DNA of 64,000 nucleotides, taken from NCBI GenBank assembly GCA_039566865.1, contig CM076948.1, positions 22,827,001 through 22,891,000 on the forward strand. The letters run 5' to 3'. The stretch comes from Aurelia coerulea (taxonomy: Eukaryota > Cnidaria > Scyphozoa > Semaeostomeae > Ulmaridae). Under the pieces are notes generated by a model. That model saw only the letters and a program-made list of their open reading frames with translations, was not told where the DNA came from and made no database searches. Made by a program: the position numbers and the translations under genes. Positions 48,422 through 58,916 of the stretch are shown here, piece after piece; the first letter of the stretch is position 1; every line of letters starts with the position of its first letter.

Positions 48422-49186
48422 AGTTTAAACATCGTATTATTGCCGTGTCGAATCAGACTGTCTTAAAATCAGAAGAGTCTGCCGTATTTTGAAGTCTGAT
48501 TTAAAGGGAATGTAAGCATATAAAAATGGCCCAAGCCAATTGCGGTTAAATTCTAGCCTATCACGTATCAGAAATTCCTGTTGAGGTAGATCAGTTATCC
48601 AAATATGGTGCGGCACGTGTCATGGTCTATTGTTTTTGTAAGATAATTTTTGTCAAAGGCTTATATATGCTTCGATTCCCTTTAAACATCGTTTTTTACC
48701 GCATCGGATTGAAATAAAATTGTTAAAATGCCTTTTTTGCAAATGCACAAGCGCAATGGCTGATCACACATAGAAACAGGTGACCATGGCCTATAATTGA
48801 TCAACTAAACATAGCAGAAATACGATAAAATAAAAATAGCAGAAATACGACGTTTAAATCAAATCGTGTTTCTACCATTTAACAAGACAGAGCTGGTGAA
48901 ATCCTGCCGTTTGAACAATTTAAAACGTTTGGTGATTTAAACATTGTTTTCATTTCGAATTAAACAGACGATTACGCTAAAGATGGCGGCAAGAAACTTT
49001 TTACCAAGATGCACCGCGTTCTTTAATCGAATTCCTATAGAATCGTTAGAGATTCGTTATTCGAACGCAATGCATCTTGGTAAAAAGTTCCTCGCCGCCA
49101 TCTTTAGCGTAATCGTCTATTGACACTTGGAGATTTTTAGCAGCATATGTTAAATTCGACACGGCAAAATTACGATGTTTAAACCA
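48422..49186. mobile_element. Foldback element (765 bp) carrying two nested palindromes
   Basis: Ends AGTTTAAACATCGTATTATT-GCCGTGTCGAAT and the inverse ATTCGACACGGCAAAATTACG-ATGTTTAAACC. Inside lie 48500-48685 (TTTAAAGGGAAT / ATTCCCTTTAAA) and 48966-49118 (AGACGATTACGCTAAAGATG / CATCTTTAGCGTAATCGTCT). Confidence 0.7.
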
Positions 49187-49236
49187 GGACATAGTAAAAC
49201 TGATCAATCCACAACGACATAGTTATCTGGTATTGG

Positions 49237-49792
49237 TAGGTTCCAAATCTTTAAAAAGGTTGATATAAAATTCTATGACCTATTTCTTTGCACTAAATGA
49301 CCGCTAAGAAACCTTGGCTATTTCGCTATAATTCTACCTACCGTTGGATTTTTCTGAAATCTTCAATAACTTTTCAAGATAGACTTTATGAATACGTTTA
49401 TGAATGTCTGCAGTTTCTGTCAGGTGACTTAAGTTAAGCTCGTTCCCTTCCGTCCTTCAGAAGGGACGTTATGCCTAGATGCGGCATGCCTAGTGGGCCT
49501 AAATTAGCTTTAAATAGCTATAAATCCTTTCAGTCCACTTAAGATAAATTACTGACAGAAAGGTCTTTCACTCTTCTGGCTTACGATTTAGAAATTTCAT
49601 GACGTCACTTCTGAAATGGTTTGAAATATAAAATACGCTGTACTTTCAAGAAAATATTCTTAATGTCTGAAAAATCCAAGGTTAGAATTATAACAATGTA
49701 GCTAAAGTTTCTTTCAAACCATTAATTTCAAAGTTATTGGTACCAGAATTTGACACCCACCTTTTTACACCAATTTAAATAGTTGGAGCCTA
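49237..49792. repeat. Foldback element, GGTTCCAAATCTTT family
   Basis: TAGGTTCCAAATCTTTAAAA at the left; TTTAAATAGTTGGAGCCTA at the right; paired interior near TTTCGCTATAATTCTACC and GGTTAGAATTATAACAATG. The centre carries extra, unpaired sequence near 49440-49540. Confidence 0.65.
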
Positions 49793-49844
49793 CGCTGCTC
49801 TTGGCTGTCTTTCATCATGCTTTGATGTTGAACTTGGTCCTTAG

Positions 49845-50250
49845 ATCAAGGGCAGATTTTGTAATGCAATAGCAACAGTTGCGTTTGATTGACACCTCCA
49901 TTCAAAGCGATTAGCGACTGCAGACAAAGGAAATTCTCTCAACCAGTAATTCAAAACAAACAATGCCGCAAATGTTTCCCCGAAACTAGCAGGACAAACT
50001 CTCGCGTTGTGCACGCGAAAAGTGGTTTTCAAGAGAAGTTATGTGCTTATAACGAAAGAAGAAGGGTAAATCTAAAGATCTGTCTGCCTGGCGGATTTTG
50101 TTTATTTGATTCAAGAGCTGTTTTGTATTCGTTTAATTTAAGCCCTAAATGCGCGAGAATAACAATGCCTTCTGCTCGGCTTCTGAATCAAATAGGCGAC
50201 ATCCTCCAGGGAGATCTTTAGATTTATCGTTATAAGCACATAACACTGTG
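49845..50250. mobile_element. Foldback element, family F1, copy 3
   Basis: GGGCAGATTTTGTAATGCAA, CAAAGCGATTAGCGACTGC and GAAAGAAGAAGGGTAAATCT match copy 2. The right arm is shortened, ending near GCACATAACACTG. Confidence 0.65.
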
Positions 50251-51185
50251 ATCCAGACAGGGAATTAATCCCAAAAAATGAAAATACGAGTATACACTAT
50301 TTGAGGGTTTCATCATGGCGAAGAGACATTGAGCTATTCGATAAAACAAAACTTTCTTAAATCCGACTCATGAATCCAGAGATATGATTTTTTAAAGTTT
50401 GACTAAATTGCGAACTGTTGTTTACATTGCAATTTCCGGCCTTTTGTTTGTGTTATCGTTGAAAACCCATGCATTCAAGTTCTTGTAACTCTTCAACAAA
50501 TGCACCGATTTTTGCAACTTCTTTTTATTCTACAGATAAACACCTAAGCTATCTAAAAATACAAAGCCATTTGCAAAATCTCAAGTTGGTATATCAATAT
50601 TTGTCAAAATGGTGTATGACCTTTTTAAGCACAAAAACCAGGCAAATTATCAAAATTCCGTTTGTTATAGTGAAAACAAAAAATCTAACTAAATCTAACT
50701 CTTCAAAAAAAAATATCACAATTGAATATGATGTCTTGAGAGAATTTCTACCAAAGGATTTGTACAGCTTCGTACAGGAAAAAAAGTTATCACACATTTG
50801 GTATGATAGGCCCTTTTGGTTTAACGTTGATTTTTTGGCAATGATTTTTGGCTTTGTACATGATTGAACTGTTCCGCATACAAACAGTGTTTATGCAAAC
50901 TACTTTCAACTATCTTAGCTTTACTTGAGTAGAGCTTGTGTCTCTAGAGTATTTAGTTTTTGGTCGATAATCTAATTCTCATTGTACATGTCCTTGATAA
51001 GGCCTCTTCTCGGTTTAGTGTATCGATCACCTCACTTTAATGATAACTGAGTGCCTGATCTTGGTCGGCGACGTTTTTTAACTCGTTCATCTACTTCATC
51101 ACTGAACACTCTTTCTTTTACACGCCAGGCTTCAACTTTAACTTGATACAATTTTTGGAGTACTAATTGAATTTATATGCGTCTT
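50251..51185. other. Intergenic region between COG4 and the tubulin gene
   Basis: A 132-codon open frame (50469-50867, +) starts MHSSSCNSSTNAPIFATSF but has AT-driven composition, no recognisable domain and no clear promoter. I see no other feature. Confidence 0.35.
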
Positions 51186-51390
51186 CCTTCACTTTTCGCG
51201 TGCACAACGCGAGAGTTCGCCCTACTTGTTTCGGGGAAACTTTTGCGGCTTTGCATGTTTTGAATTACTGGTTGAGAAAATTCCCTTTGTCTGCAATTGC
51301 TAATCGCTTTGAATTCAGCGGTCAACAAAGGAAACGCATGCTATTTATACTATAGCTATTGTGTTACAAAATCTGTCCTTGTTGGTTCTT
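51186..51390. mobile_element. Foldback element, family F1, copy 4 (one arm)
   Basis: One arm only: CTTTTCGCGTGCACAACGCG, GAATTACTGGTTGAGAAAAT, TGTGTTACAAAATCTGTCCT. It begins 22 bp past the tubulin stop codon, so the tubulin 3' UTR probably contains it. Confidence 0.7.
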
Positions 51391-51411
51391 AGAGTGACGT
51401 TACTCTTCTGG

Positions 51412-51540
51412 TCAAAGACCAAATCCTGAATCGAGATCTTCAAGTGAATCGTCAAGATCACTGTCTAACACTTTCTCGTGAATGCCCAATTCTGTGTATT
51501 GTTGATACTCGGCTATCAGATCAGTCAAGTTTGAATTCGC
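51412..51540 (-). CDS. Beta-tubulin last exon with stop
   Basis: Acceptor [32 protein letters not shown], then a tail [17 protein letters not shown] and SGFGL, TGA. It matches the family's ESNMNDLVSEYQQYQ. The tail is acidic but based on Asp/Leu and longer than usual. Confidence 0.93.
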   Translation of the reverse strand, partial: ANSNLTDLIAEYQQYTELGIHEKVLDSDLDDSLEDLDSGFGL

Positions 51541-54500
51541 CTGTGAAAATAAAGGAACCATCATTGTGGTGCACAATTTTCGGCCTGGCTTGGAGATCAT
51601 AACCAGTGGTCGCAGTTTTAAAGGTAAATGAAGCAAAATTTTTTGATGCAAATGAATGGCACTGTTTAATGATAAGAAATACCGTTTAAATTTATTTGAT
51701 ATCTCATTTCATTCTCAAGTAATCCACTATTTCGTATGATTGGCTGATGATGTCATTTTGTTTGCAAAAAGTCAGGAAAGTATACAAGATTGATTATATT
51801 TCGAAGGGACATGAAATCATAGCCATTTGTCAATCACCTTGCCTCTCATGTCAATTGGTTGAATAATTTATATTCCATTTATGTAGTTCTGCTGAAAAAT
51901 TTCTTACAACTGTAACCAAGGGCGCCTACCTTGTAGGAAATGTGTTTAATCCCAGTACTATACCCGTGACCCAGTACACAGAGTAACTGGTGTCCTATGA
52001 CCCAGTCCTGTTTCAAGGATTTTCAAATTCTAACGTCTGTTAGTGTTGACCAATCAAAAATCACGCTGTCTGATTCCCTGTGGCCAACTCATACAACAGT
52101 TGATCTCATATTACATCAACACCGGAATTTGAAACCACAAAGTTGTTCATACGTCATCTTGACCTTGACAGGACTGACTCTGTTTACTGAGTCACGGTAC
52201 AGTACTGGGATACTCTGTGTACTGGGTCACAGGACACCAATTATTCTACAGTACTGGGAATAAATACAGTTCCTACAAGGTAGGCGCCCTTGCTGTAACC
52301 TTTCGAAGATAAGATACAGCTATATATTCGGTATATTACCCCATTGATTTGCAAACAAAAATATGTCATGAGCCAATTCAACAAAATAGTGGATAATTCG
52401 AAAATGGAATAAGATATCAAATAGATTTGTAGGGCAACAGTGCTATTCATTTGCATCGATGAAAATTTTTGCTTCAGACCACCTTTAAAGGGGCTGCACA
52501 AGATTTTTGTGGGGACAACCTGCGCAAATGACTAAAACCTTCAGGTATAATGGCGGCCAAAATTCACTGCAGCCTCTACCTAAGCTTCATCGCAATGATT
52601 TCTTGCCTATCTATGTCTATGAAATGCGATGGAATTTTGACATCCATTAAAACTTTCAAATAGTCGGCATTGAAACCATAAAACATCCTCCAGCAAAGAT
52701 TAAATTACAGAGATTGTTGCAGATCCCTATTCTCTGTGCAAAATCGACATTAACTGCTTTGTGTTTAGCCTAAACGCATTCAATGATCTGACACGCAGTG
52801 ACACGCAGATAGGACGGGTTGTACAGCCCCTTTAGCCTAAGCACATTCGATGATCTGACACGCAGTGCCACGCAGAGAGGACGGGTTGTACAGCCCCTTT
52901 TAGATGTGCGATGATAACCAAAAGCGAATTCACACCGGATTAGTCAGTGAGAAACTGTTTTGTTATGCTTCCATCTTTTGGTTTCATCAGATGTTTCATA
53001 CTGTAGCCAGTATCTAGCGAGAAAGCTTCTAGTATTTTGATTATCATTCAGGGTTGAAATGATATCTTTGGTTCCAAATGTTACTACTGGATTCTGAATG
53101 ACCAAAGATATCTTTTGGCTCCGCTATTGAATCTGGTAGACATATTAAAGTAGTTCACAAATAAGTAGCGAGATGGTTTCATCGTATTTAGTGCGTGCAT
53201 TCTTTATACAACACCGAAGATATGCAAGTTGACATCATTGACTGAGGGCTGCTGTCTGTGCATTCTTGCCCTTGAAAATCAGGGCTCCTTGGAAATCAGC
53301 TATGAAAAATAAAAGAATATTTCAAGGTGTTATTGCGCAGTGGTGTAATCCTCTGACTTTGCAGCCGAAACTGTCAGGCGGACAGGGCTCGATCCCAAGT
53401 AGAGCCCCACCACTTGAGCTTCATGACAAGGGGTCGCGGACTCGATCAGGTCTTCTTTGCTTCTTAGATCCTAGCACTCTTGGCGCTAAAAACTGCATTT
53501 TCACATTCATATTTTTCTGTTTGTTAAAGAGGGTGACCCTTTCCAAGGAGCCCTGATTTTCAAGGGGCAAGCATGCACAGACAGCAGCCCTCTGCCTTTG
53601 ATGTTAGCTTGCACCTTTGCACCATACAAGAATCAATTATGGATAACTCACATCATTAAAACTGAGTGGATCCAATCCTTCATTCGTATACCAATGCACA
53701 AAGGCCTTTCTCTTGAACATTTTACAAAACTGCTCACGGAATCGTCCCATGACCTCCTGCAGTGCTGTATTATTCGCAATAAACGCAGCTCCAACTTTCT
53801 GTCCCAGCGGAGGAGTACTGCAAACAGACACTTTGGCATTGTTTGGTATCCATTCAACGAACAATCCACTGCGTTTGTTCTGCATTTGCATGATGGCTTC
53901 ATCGACTTCACCCATAGCGACCTCACCTCTGAAGATAGCAGCGAACGTGAGATACCTGCCTGCGCTTGGATTGCAAGCGCACATGATGTTCTTGGGTTCA
54001 AATAGTTCACGTGTTATTTGTTCTACTGAGCCAGAGTAATATCCTTCTGAGGCATGACTTTGTAGTGGGGCTAAACCAGTCATGAAGAAGTGGAGTCGTG
54101 GGAATGGGATCATGTTCACTGCAAGTTTCCGCAGGTCCGAGTTTAACTGAAAACAAAGATTCGACGATTATAGGTCAGTTCAAATTTAAGTTGAATGCTC
54201 TTGTTTCAGCATCAAGCTAGACTTAATACAAAGTCCCTGTTATCGCAACAACAACAACATGTTCTATAATTGAATTGAATTGCTATCATTTATGCTCCTG
54301 CGCAATAACTTATTTCGCTGAGTCCCGTTCCTCTATTCTGTTGTTTATAAGTAGCTTTTCGTAACAGACCCTTTAGCTATTCTACAAAAGAGCCTGGATT
54401 GAGCGTCTTCCTTATACATTTCATCTTCTTTATACATTTCGAAAATTCCATTTGCAAAATATCGTTCAATTCTAAATTCTTTTCTGAATAGCTAGGGGGC

Positions 54501-56691
54501 CTCTTATATATTTAGTTGTATTTTAGTTTATCTCTTTCATGTGATGGCCCTGGGGTAGTCATGATCTTTTGCTCCCCTTGGTGTCGTTTCTGTAGTATTG
54601 TACGGTAGCTCGTTCTGTAATATTAGGTAATTCGTAAATTATAAATTTTTAACATTGAATTTATAGAAGAAAAAAACGCAGTTCCGCTGCAGTGATCGTA
54701 CTACTGTAAAAATGGAATGGAGTGAAAATAAAGAAACTGCTATATTTTGAAGCAACCACATATTTTGAAATTCTTGTACCATAAATTAGCAACCGCTTGT
54801 CAGAATGTCCTCCAGAAATTTCAAAATCAAATCACTTAAGTTAATCTTCGTAGTGTGAGGTCAAAATCAAAATGGGCGACCTTCCAGAAGCCTGGATGCG
54901 GCATGCATAGTGGACTCGAGTGGGCCTATTTTAGCTAGAAACAGCTAGAAATCTTTCAAGCCTACTTAAAATGAATTAATTATTAAATGAATGAATAAAT
55001 GAACGAATGAATGAATGAATGAATGAATGAATGAATGAATGAATGAATGAAAATATCGAAATTGAGTAAATTTGTTACTTTGGTCTGCTGAATGAAAGTT
55101 ACTCACCTATTTGCAATCCCAAAGTTTTTTTCTCACAAATTAGAAAGATCGAAACGGTTTCTTCAGTAAACAATTAATAGCATACCTGCCCAGGGAATCG
55201 TAAGGAAGTCGTCACACCACTTAAGGTTTGTGCGATTAGGTTGTTCAGATTGTCGTACGACACTCTTTGCTGCTTCAGACTTCTCGTACAGATATCATAT
55301 AATGCATCATTGTCCATACAGAAGACTTCGTCACTCCACTCTATCAGCTGATCCATTGCTAGCAGACTATTGTACGGCTCAACAACGATATCGGATACTT
55401 TTGGAGATGGCAGGACACTAACACAAGAGAACATCCTGTCCGGGTATTCCTCTCGTAGGAGGCTCAGTATCAATGTGCCTAGGCCGGAGCCTGTTCCTCC
55501 GCCAAGTGAATGAAAGAGCTGGAACCCTTGTAGGCAGTCGCATGATTCAGCTTCCTTTCGAAGGATGTCGAAAATTTCGTCTATCTTCTCAGCTCCTTTC
55601 GAAACAAATCCAGTCGCCCAGTTGTTACCCGCTCCACCATGGCCTGAAATGAAAGAAAATTTCAAGTTTGGAGGGTTGTAGCTGATATGACATTAAAATG
55701 ACATACGAAGGTCGTCGCAGCGAAATTTTTAGACAATATCCCATATGCTATCATATTTTCAAAGATTCGGATCATATGCTGATTTATAACGCTTTTTCCA
55801 ACAACCACATGAAACCTCAACATAGAACTTTTCTGCTCTATTCAGCTCAGCAATTCGAATGTAACATCGTGTTGATTGCTTACCATAAACATAGTTGTCA
55901 GACCTATAAAGTCCACCAGATGGTCCACCTTTTATCGCGTCCAATGGTCCAGGTTCCAAGTCAACTAATGCAGCTCTCGGAACGTATCTTTCTCCTGAAA
56001 GGATAGGATAGAAAATAAGTGTAAAGTTGTATGAGTGCATGAAACTTTTATTGCGATAAATTCTCAGAAAGCAAACTTTCGGCTGCAAAAAGCCTTTTTC
56101 GAAATGGATTTTGAAGTAGGTTGTTATAGTTGTTGTTGCTGCTGTGCCTCGCTATGATCTTTTTACATACGGGACTTTTGGGAGATTTCTAGGACAATAG
56201 AACTTAGTCATGACCTAAATCTGTCGTGTATTGTCTGTGAGCTTTCTGCAATCATAGAGTAATATATATATGGGCACGTTAGACCACATAACATGGTGTC
56301 AGGTGTGGGATGAAAGAGACATAACCAAATTGCTCTCCAAATTATGTCAGTAGTTCATAAGAATACCTTGTTTCTTAGGGTGAAGAATATTAAAAGCATT
56401 GCTCGCATCACACACACGCATACAAGCTCTTCGCTCAAACACATTTCGTGAACTACTCAGAGCATTAGCACTTCTCTCCAAAAGTAAGCATGCAATGCAA
56501 TGATCATCTTACCATCATATGATACAATAGCGAGAAAAGATTTTGGTTCCAATTCTCCTATCTCCCTTTTACTAACCTTCTAATTCATGGAAGAAAACTT
56601 CAAGTCTTCCCAAATGTTCGTCACTGTCTTTTGGTTTACATTGCTTTCCATCGTTGTCAATTTTATGCTCTTTACAGATTACATCCCAGAA
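51412..56691 (-). CDS. Divergent beta-tubulin, 5 exons, 435 residues (first exon absent)
   Basis: Beta-tubulin pairs with alpha-tubulin to build microtubules and hydrolyses GTP. Exons 56691-56577, 55994-55884, 55643-55186, 54146-53652 and 51540-51412 join in frame (1308 nt). Visible landmarks are [22 protein letters not shown], the tubulin signature [73 protein letters not shown] and DLIAEYQQY. The GRYLT/AAIFRG text is beta rather than alpha type. Boundaries at codons 19/20 and 56/57-like positions, and a 111-nt exon, agree with the vertebrate beta-tubulin gene plan; two later introns are extra. The chain is divergent: many substitutions, a 2-residue insert in the first present exon, Ser at the usual Cys239 position, and a tail of alternating D/L/E residues ending DSGFGL instead of a glutamate-rich tail. 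About 19 N-terminal codons (the MREIV exon) were not found up to 64000. A specialised isotype is likely; all splice sites and frames are intact, so a pseudogene is less likely. Confidence 0.94.
51917..52292. mobile_element. hAT-like MITE, copy 2, in tubulin intron
   Basis: CAAGGGCGCCTACCTTGTAG at the left, CTACAAGGTAGGCGCCCTTG at the right, flanked by an exact CTGTAAC target duplication (8 bp if the shared C is counted). This perfect duplication supports a hAT-type origin. Confidence 0.88.
52767..52903. repeat. Tandem duplication, ~70 bp x 2
   Basis: TTAGCCTAAACGCATTCAAT, GATCTGACACGCAGTG, ACGGGTTGTACAGCCCCTTT appears twice in a row, with a few differences. Confidence 0.85.
53224..53612. mobile_element. 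Foldback element with a SINE as its interior
   Basis: Arms of about 70 bp: GAGGGCTGCTGTCTGTGCAT and CTTGAAAATCAGGGCTCCTT on the left, exact inverses AAGGAGCCCTGATTTTCAAG and ATGCACAGACAGCAGCCCTC on the right. The tRNA-derived SINE (53326-53516) occupies most of the space between them. Confidence 0.85.
53326..53516 (+). mobile_element. tRNA-derived SINE, copy 2
   Basis: GGTGTTATTGCGCAGTGGTG (A box), about 40 nt later GGGCTCGATCCCAAG (B box), then ATGACAAGGGGTCGCGGACT, and CTTGGCGCTAAAAACTGCAT near the end. It matches the 28876 copy but lacks the long hexanucleotide tail. Confidence 0.85.
53652..54146 (-). CDS. Beta-tubulin exon 5
   Basis: Acceptor [29 protein letters not shown] through [19 protein letters not shown]; donor GTGAGT. 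165 codons, phase 0 both sides. The M-loop region reads SEGYYSGSV, unlike the usual SQQYRALT. Confidence 0.95.
54365..54500. mobile_element. Foldback MITE, GACCTTTTAGCTATTC family, copy 4 (shortened)
   Basis: CAGACCCTTTAGCTATTCTA, CAAAAGAGCCTGGATTGAGC at the left and TTCTGAATAGCTAGGGGG at the right; the middle is mostly deleted. Confidence 0.65.
54510..54668 (+). mobile_element. LINE-like 3' UTR, family L-A, copy 3 (partial)
   Basis: CATGTGATGGCCCTGGGGTA, TTTTGCTCCCCTTGGTGTCG, TTCTGTAGTATTGTACGG and an A-rich end, matching the last 160 bp of the 45705 copy. Confidence 0.6.
54975..55050. repeat. (GAAT)n microsatellite
   Basis: About 18 tetranucleotide units GAAT with a few variants, within tubulin intron 4. 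Confidence 0.95.
55186..55643 (-). CDS. Beta-tubulin exon 4 (GTP-binding core)
   Basis: Acceptor CTTTCATTTCAG, then [56 protein letters not shown] and ends LRFPGQ; donor GTATGC. It holds the T4 GGGTGSG loop that contacts the phosphates of GTP. Confidence 0.95.
55884..55994 (-). CDS. Beta-tubulin exon 3
   Basis: Acceptor [26 protein letters not shown] through SDNYVY, donor GTAAGC. Its 111 nt equals the length of the third exon of vertebrate beta-tubulin genes. Confidence 0.93.
55995..56576. other. Tubulin intron 2, nothing recognisable
   Basis: AT-rich, no inverted terminal repeats seen, and a CA-rich run (CATCACACACACGCATACA) near 56407. Confidence 0.45.
56577..56691 (-). CDS. Beta-tubulin exon 2
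   Basis: Acceptor TTCTATCTTGCAG, then [18 protein letters not shown] and on to FFHELE plus one base; donor GTTAGT. It starts at the conserved codon-20 position (family GAK|FWEVIS). It is 115 nt against 109 nt in vertebrate genes, that is, two extra codons. Confidence 0.92.
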
Positions 56692-57039
56692 CTGCAAGAT
56701 AGAATTCTCAGTTACAGTGTATGCTTGCAAATTATATGATCCCAATTGGAATAAACATTGTACCGGGTGAGTAAAAGGACAGTCCTCGCTTAAAAGGCCA
56801 CTGCTATGCTCCTTGGTTATCAAAACGATGATTCTGGCAAATATATACCGGGTGAGCCAGAAAAAAGTTCCCACTTTCGACAGGCCAGGATAAATCACAA
56901 ACTAGGCCAATTTTAGTTGTTTTTGATTTAATCTTTTGTCAATATCCTATATTATTCTGGGGTATTTTTTGTAGATTTTTCGGATGCCAATTTATCGATA
57001 TATTAACGATTTCTTGAAATTTCTTGGCCTGCAGACTGC

Positions 57040-57385
57040 CCAAAAACATCGAAAAACAGTGATCAAATTTTCTACAGATTGAACTTGGCAGAACAAAGGG
57101 AGTGCTCTTCGAAATGACTAGGGACTTTGGAAATGGATTAGGTACAATCTGTCGCATGAGCGGTCGTTCAATGATTGCGCAAGTTGAATGTCATTTTTAT
57201 TAATATAAAGACTCTCAGTTGTTTTATCATTTCTTTGAATTTCAACGTGCACAATCATTCAACAACCGCTCGTGCAACAGATTGTACCGAATCCATTTCC
57301 AAAATCCCTAGGTCATTTTGAAGAGCACTCCTTTTGTTCTGCCAAGTTCAATCTGTAGGAAATTTGATCACCGTTTTTTGATCCA
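57040..57385. repeat. Palindromic segment inside the composite element
   Basis: CATCGAAAAACAGTGATCAA, GAACTTGGCAGAACAAA, AATGGATTAGGTACAATCTG on the left, and the inverses on the right to TTTGATCCAG. Centre near 57215. A degenerate relative is at about 39700-39830. Confidence 0.75.
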
Positions 57386-58599
57386 GAATTGGCACGTTCT
57401 TGACTTCATTAGCAGCTCAATTATGTCAAAACAATCGTTTTCTAGAACGAACGAATCATTAGCCTTATTGATAGTACTCATTATGCAAATAAGTCAACTT
57501 TAGAGGATGATGTAACCGGCGGCCTGCACAGAGGCTAGCATTCGCAGTATCACCGAAGGAAGAAGGATCCCCCTCCTACACAGCTACAGAAAGTTGCAGA
57601 ATCCCAGCAAACAATGGCGCCATTGACAGGGGGAAGGCACGAGATCACACTGAACCAAACCATCTTCATGCATATCATTCTGCACAGAGGTTATCTTCGT
57701 GACTGCTTGTCTCAAATTAGATGCCCGCGAATAGCAACAAATGAAACGCTCTGTTGGGTTCTGCATAAGTAATTTTGCGTTATCGTAAATCTCACATGAC
57801 ATCTCATTTGACACAAATGCACCAATAGTTTTGTGCACGAAACTTTTGATTTTTGCGTATCATTCTCGTTTGACATAAAGACCAAAATATTGCCTTTAAT
57901 GCGATTCTTGTCCTTATACAAGGCGCTCGATTTTCCATTGAAGGCGACTTTAGCAGCAACACCCATCTCTCTGACTGTAGCTAAACATAAGATCCTTTTG
58001 GATGATTACAAAGTCCGTCCTGAGTTAAGCAAACATAAGAATATCTGAATATTGATTTTTTCATAACCCCAAATGATAGTTGATGCTGTTTTAGCTACAT
58101 TCAGAGAGATGAGTGTTGCTGCCAAAGTCACCTTCGATAGAACATCAAGCGCCTTGTTTGAGGACAAGATGTGACATTTTCGATAACGCAAAATTACTTA
58201 CTTATGCAGAACCTTGCACAGCGTTTCAATCGTTGCTGTTCACGGGCATTTAATTTGAGACAAGCGGTCATGAAGATAACCTCTGTGCAGAATCATATGC
58301 ATGACGATGTTTTGGTTCAATCAATTTGAACACGTGCCTTCCCCCAGTCAATTGTTTGCTGGGATTCTGCACCTTTCTGCAGCTGTGTAGGAGGGAGGTC
58401 CTTCTACCTTCGGTGATACTGTAAATGCTAACCTCTGTGCAGGCCCGTTACATCATGCCCTAAAGTTGACTTATTTGCATAATGAGTCCTATTAATACGT
58501 GGCTAATGATATGATCGTTCTAGAAAACGATTGTTTTAACATAATTAAGCTGCTAATGAAGTCAAGAACGTGCCAATTCTGGTTAAATTTGTTGTTGCA
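57386..58599. repeat. Inverted repeat R/R' (arms ~600 bp)
   Basis: CAGAATTGGCACGTTCTTGA at 57386 is mirrored by TCAAGAACGTGCCAATTCTG ending near 58582. Interior pairs include CTGCACAGAGGTTATCTTCG and its near inverse at 58275. The centre is close to 58010. Confidence 0.85.
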
Positions 58600-58795
58600 T
58601 CAGGGTAAACATTTTGGTAATTTATCCATCTTATGCTGTCAAATCTGTCTGACATGAAATAAGCCGACGTCAAATGTTGCTATAGGATCGCGGGAAGCTT
58701 CTGTCTTGTATGCGCTTTCTGTGCGCTTTCTTTATTTCAGTGCCAATTAGCAGAGGTAAAACGTTAATCAATCGCTTTAACGAGCGTGACGGACT

Positions 58796-58840
58796 TTCTT
58801 TCTTTCTTTCTTTCTTTCTGACTTTCTGACTTTCTGACTG
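58796..58840. repeat. (CTTT)n / CTGACTTT microsatellite
   Basis: CTTTC repeats followed by three TTTCTGAC units, mirrored by (GAAA)n at 59790-59823 at the matching place in the opposite arm. Confidence 0.9.
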
Positions 58841-58916
58841 ACCTGGAGCCCCCTCTTAGATTACAAAGTTGGACTTTGTAATCAAAAACAGCATCTACGG
58901 GAATTTGGGGTTATTG

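Noticed and set aside
50469..50867. 132-codon + frame between COG4 and the tubulin gene
   Set aside because: Composition is what AT-rich DNA gives (Lys/Asn/Ser/Phe), with no domain, splice or promoter evidence; listed only as content of the intergenic stretch.
53598..54119. + strand and second - strand frames over 53598-54039
   Set aside because: They are shadows of the beta-tubulin exon at 53652-54146.
56939..57157. - strand frame beginning MRQIV, considered as the missing first tubulin exon (family start MREIV)
   Set aside because: After MRQIV it reads PNPFPKSL instead of the QAGQCGNQ block, has no donor at codon 19, and its sequence is one arm of a palindromic repeat with a mirrored copy at 57250-57385.
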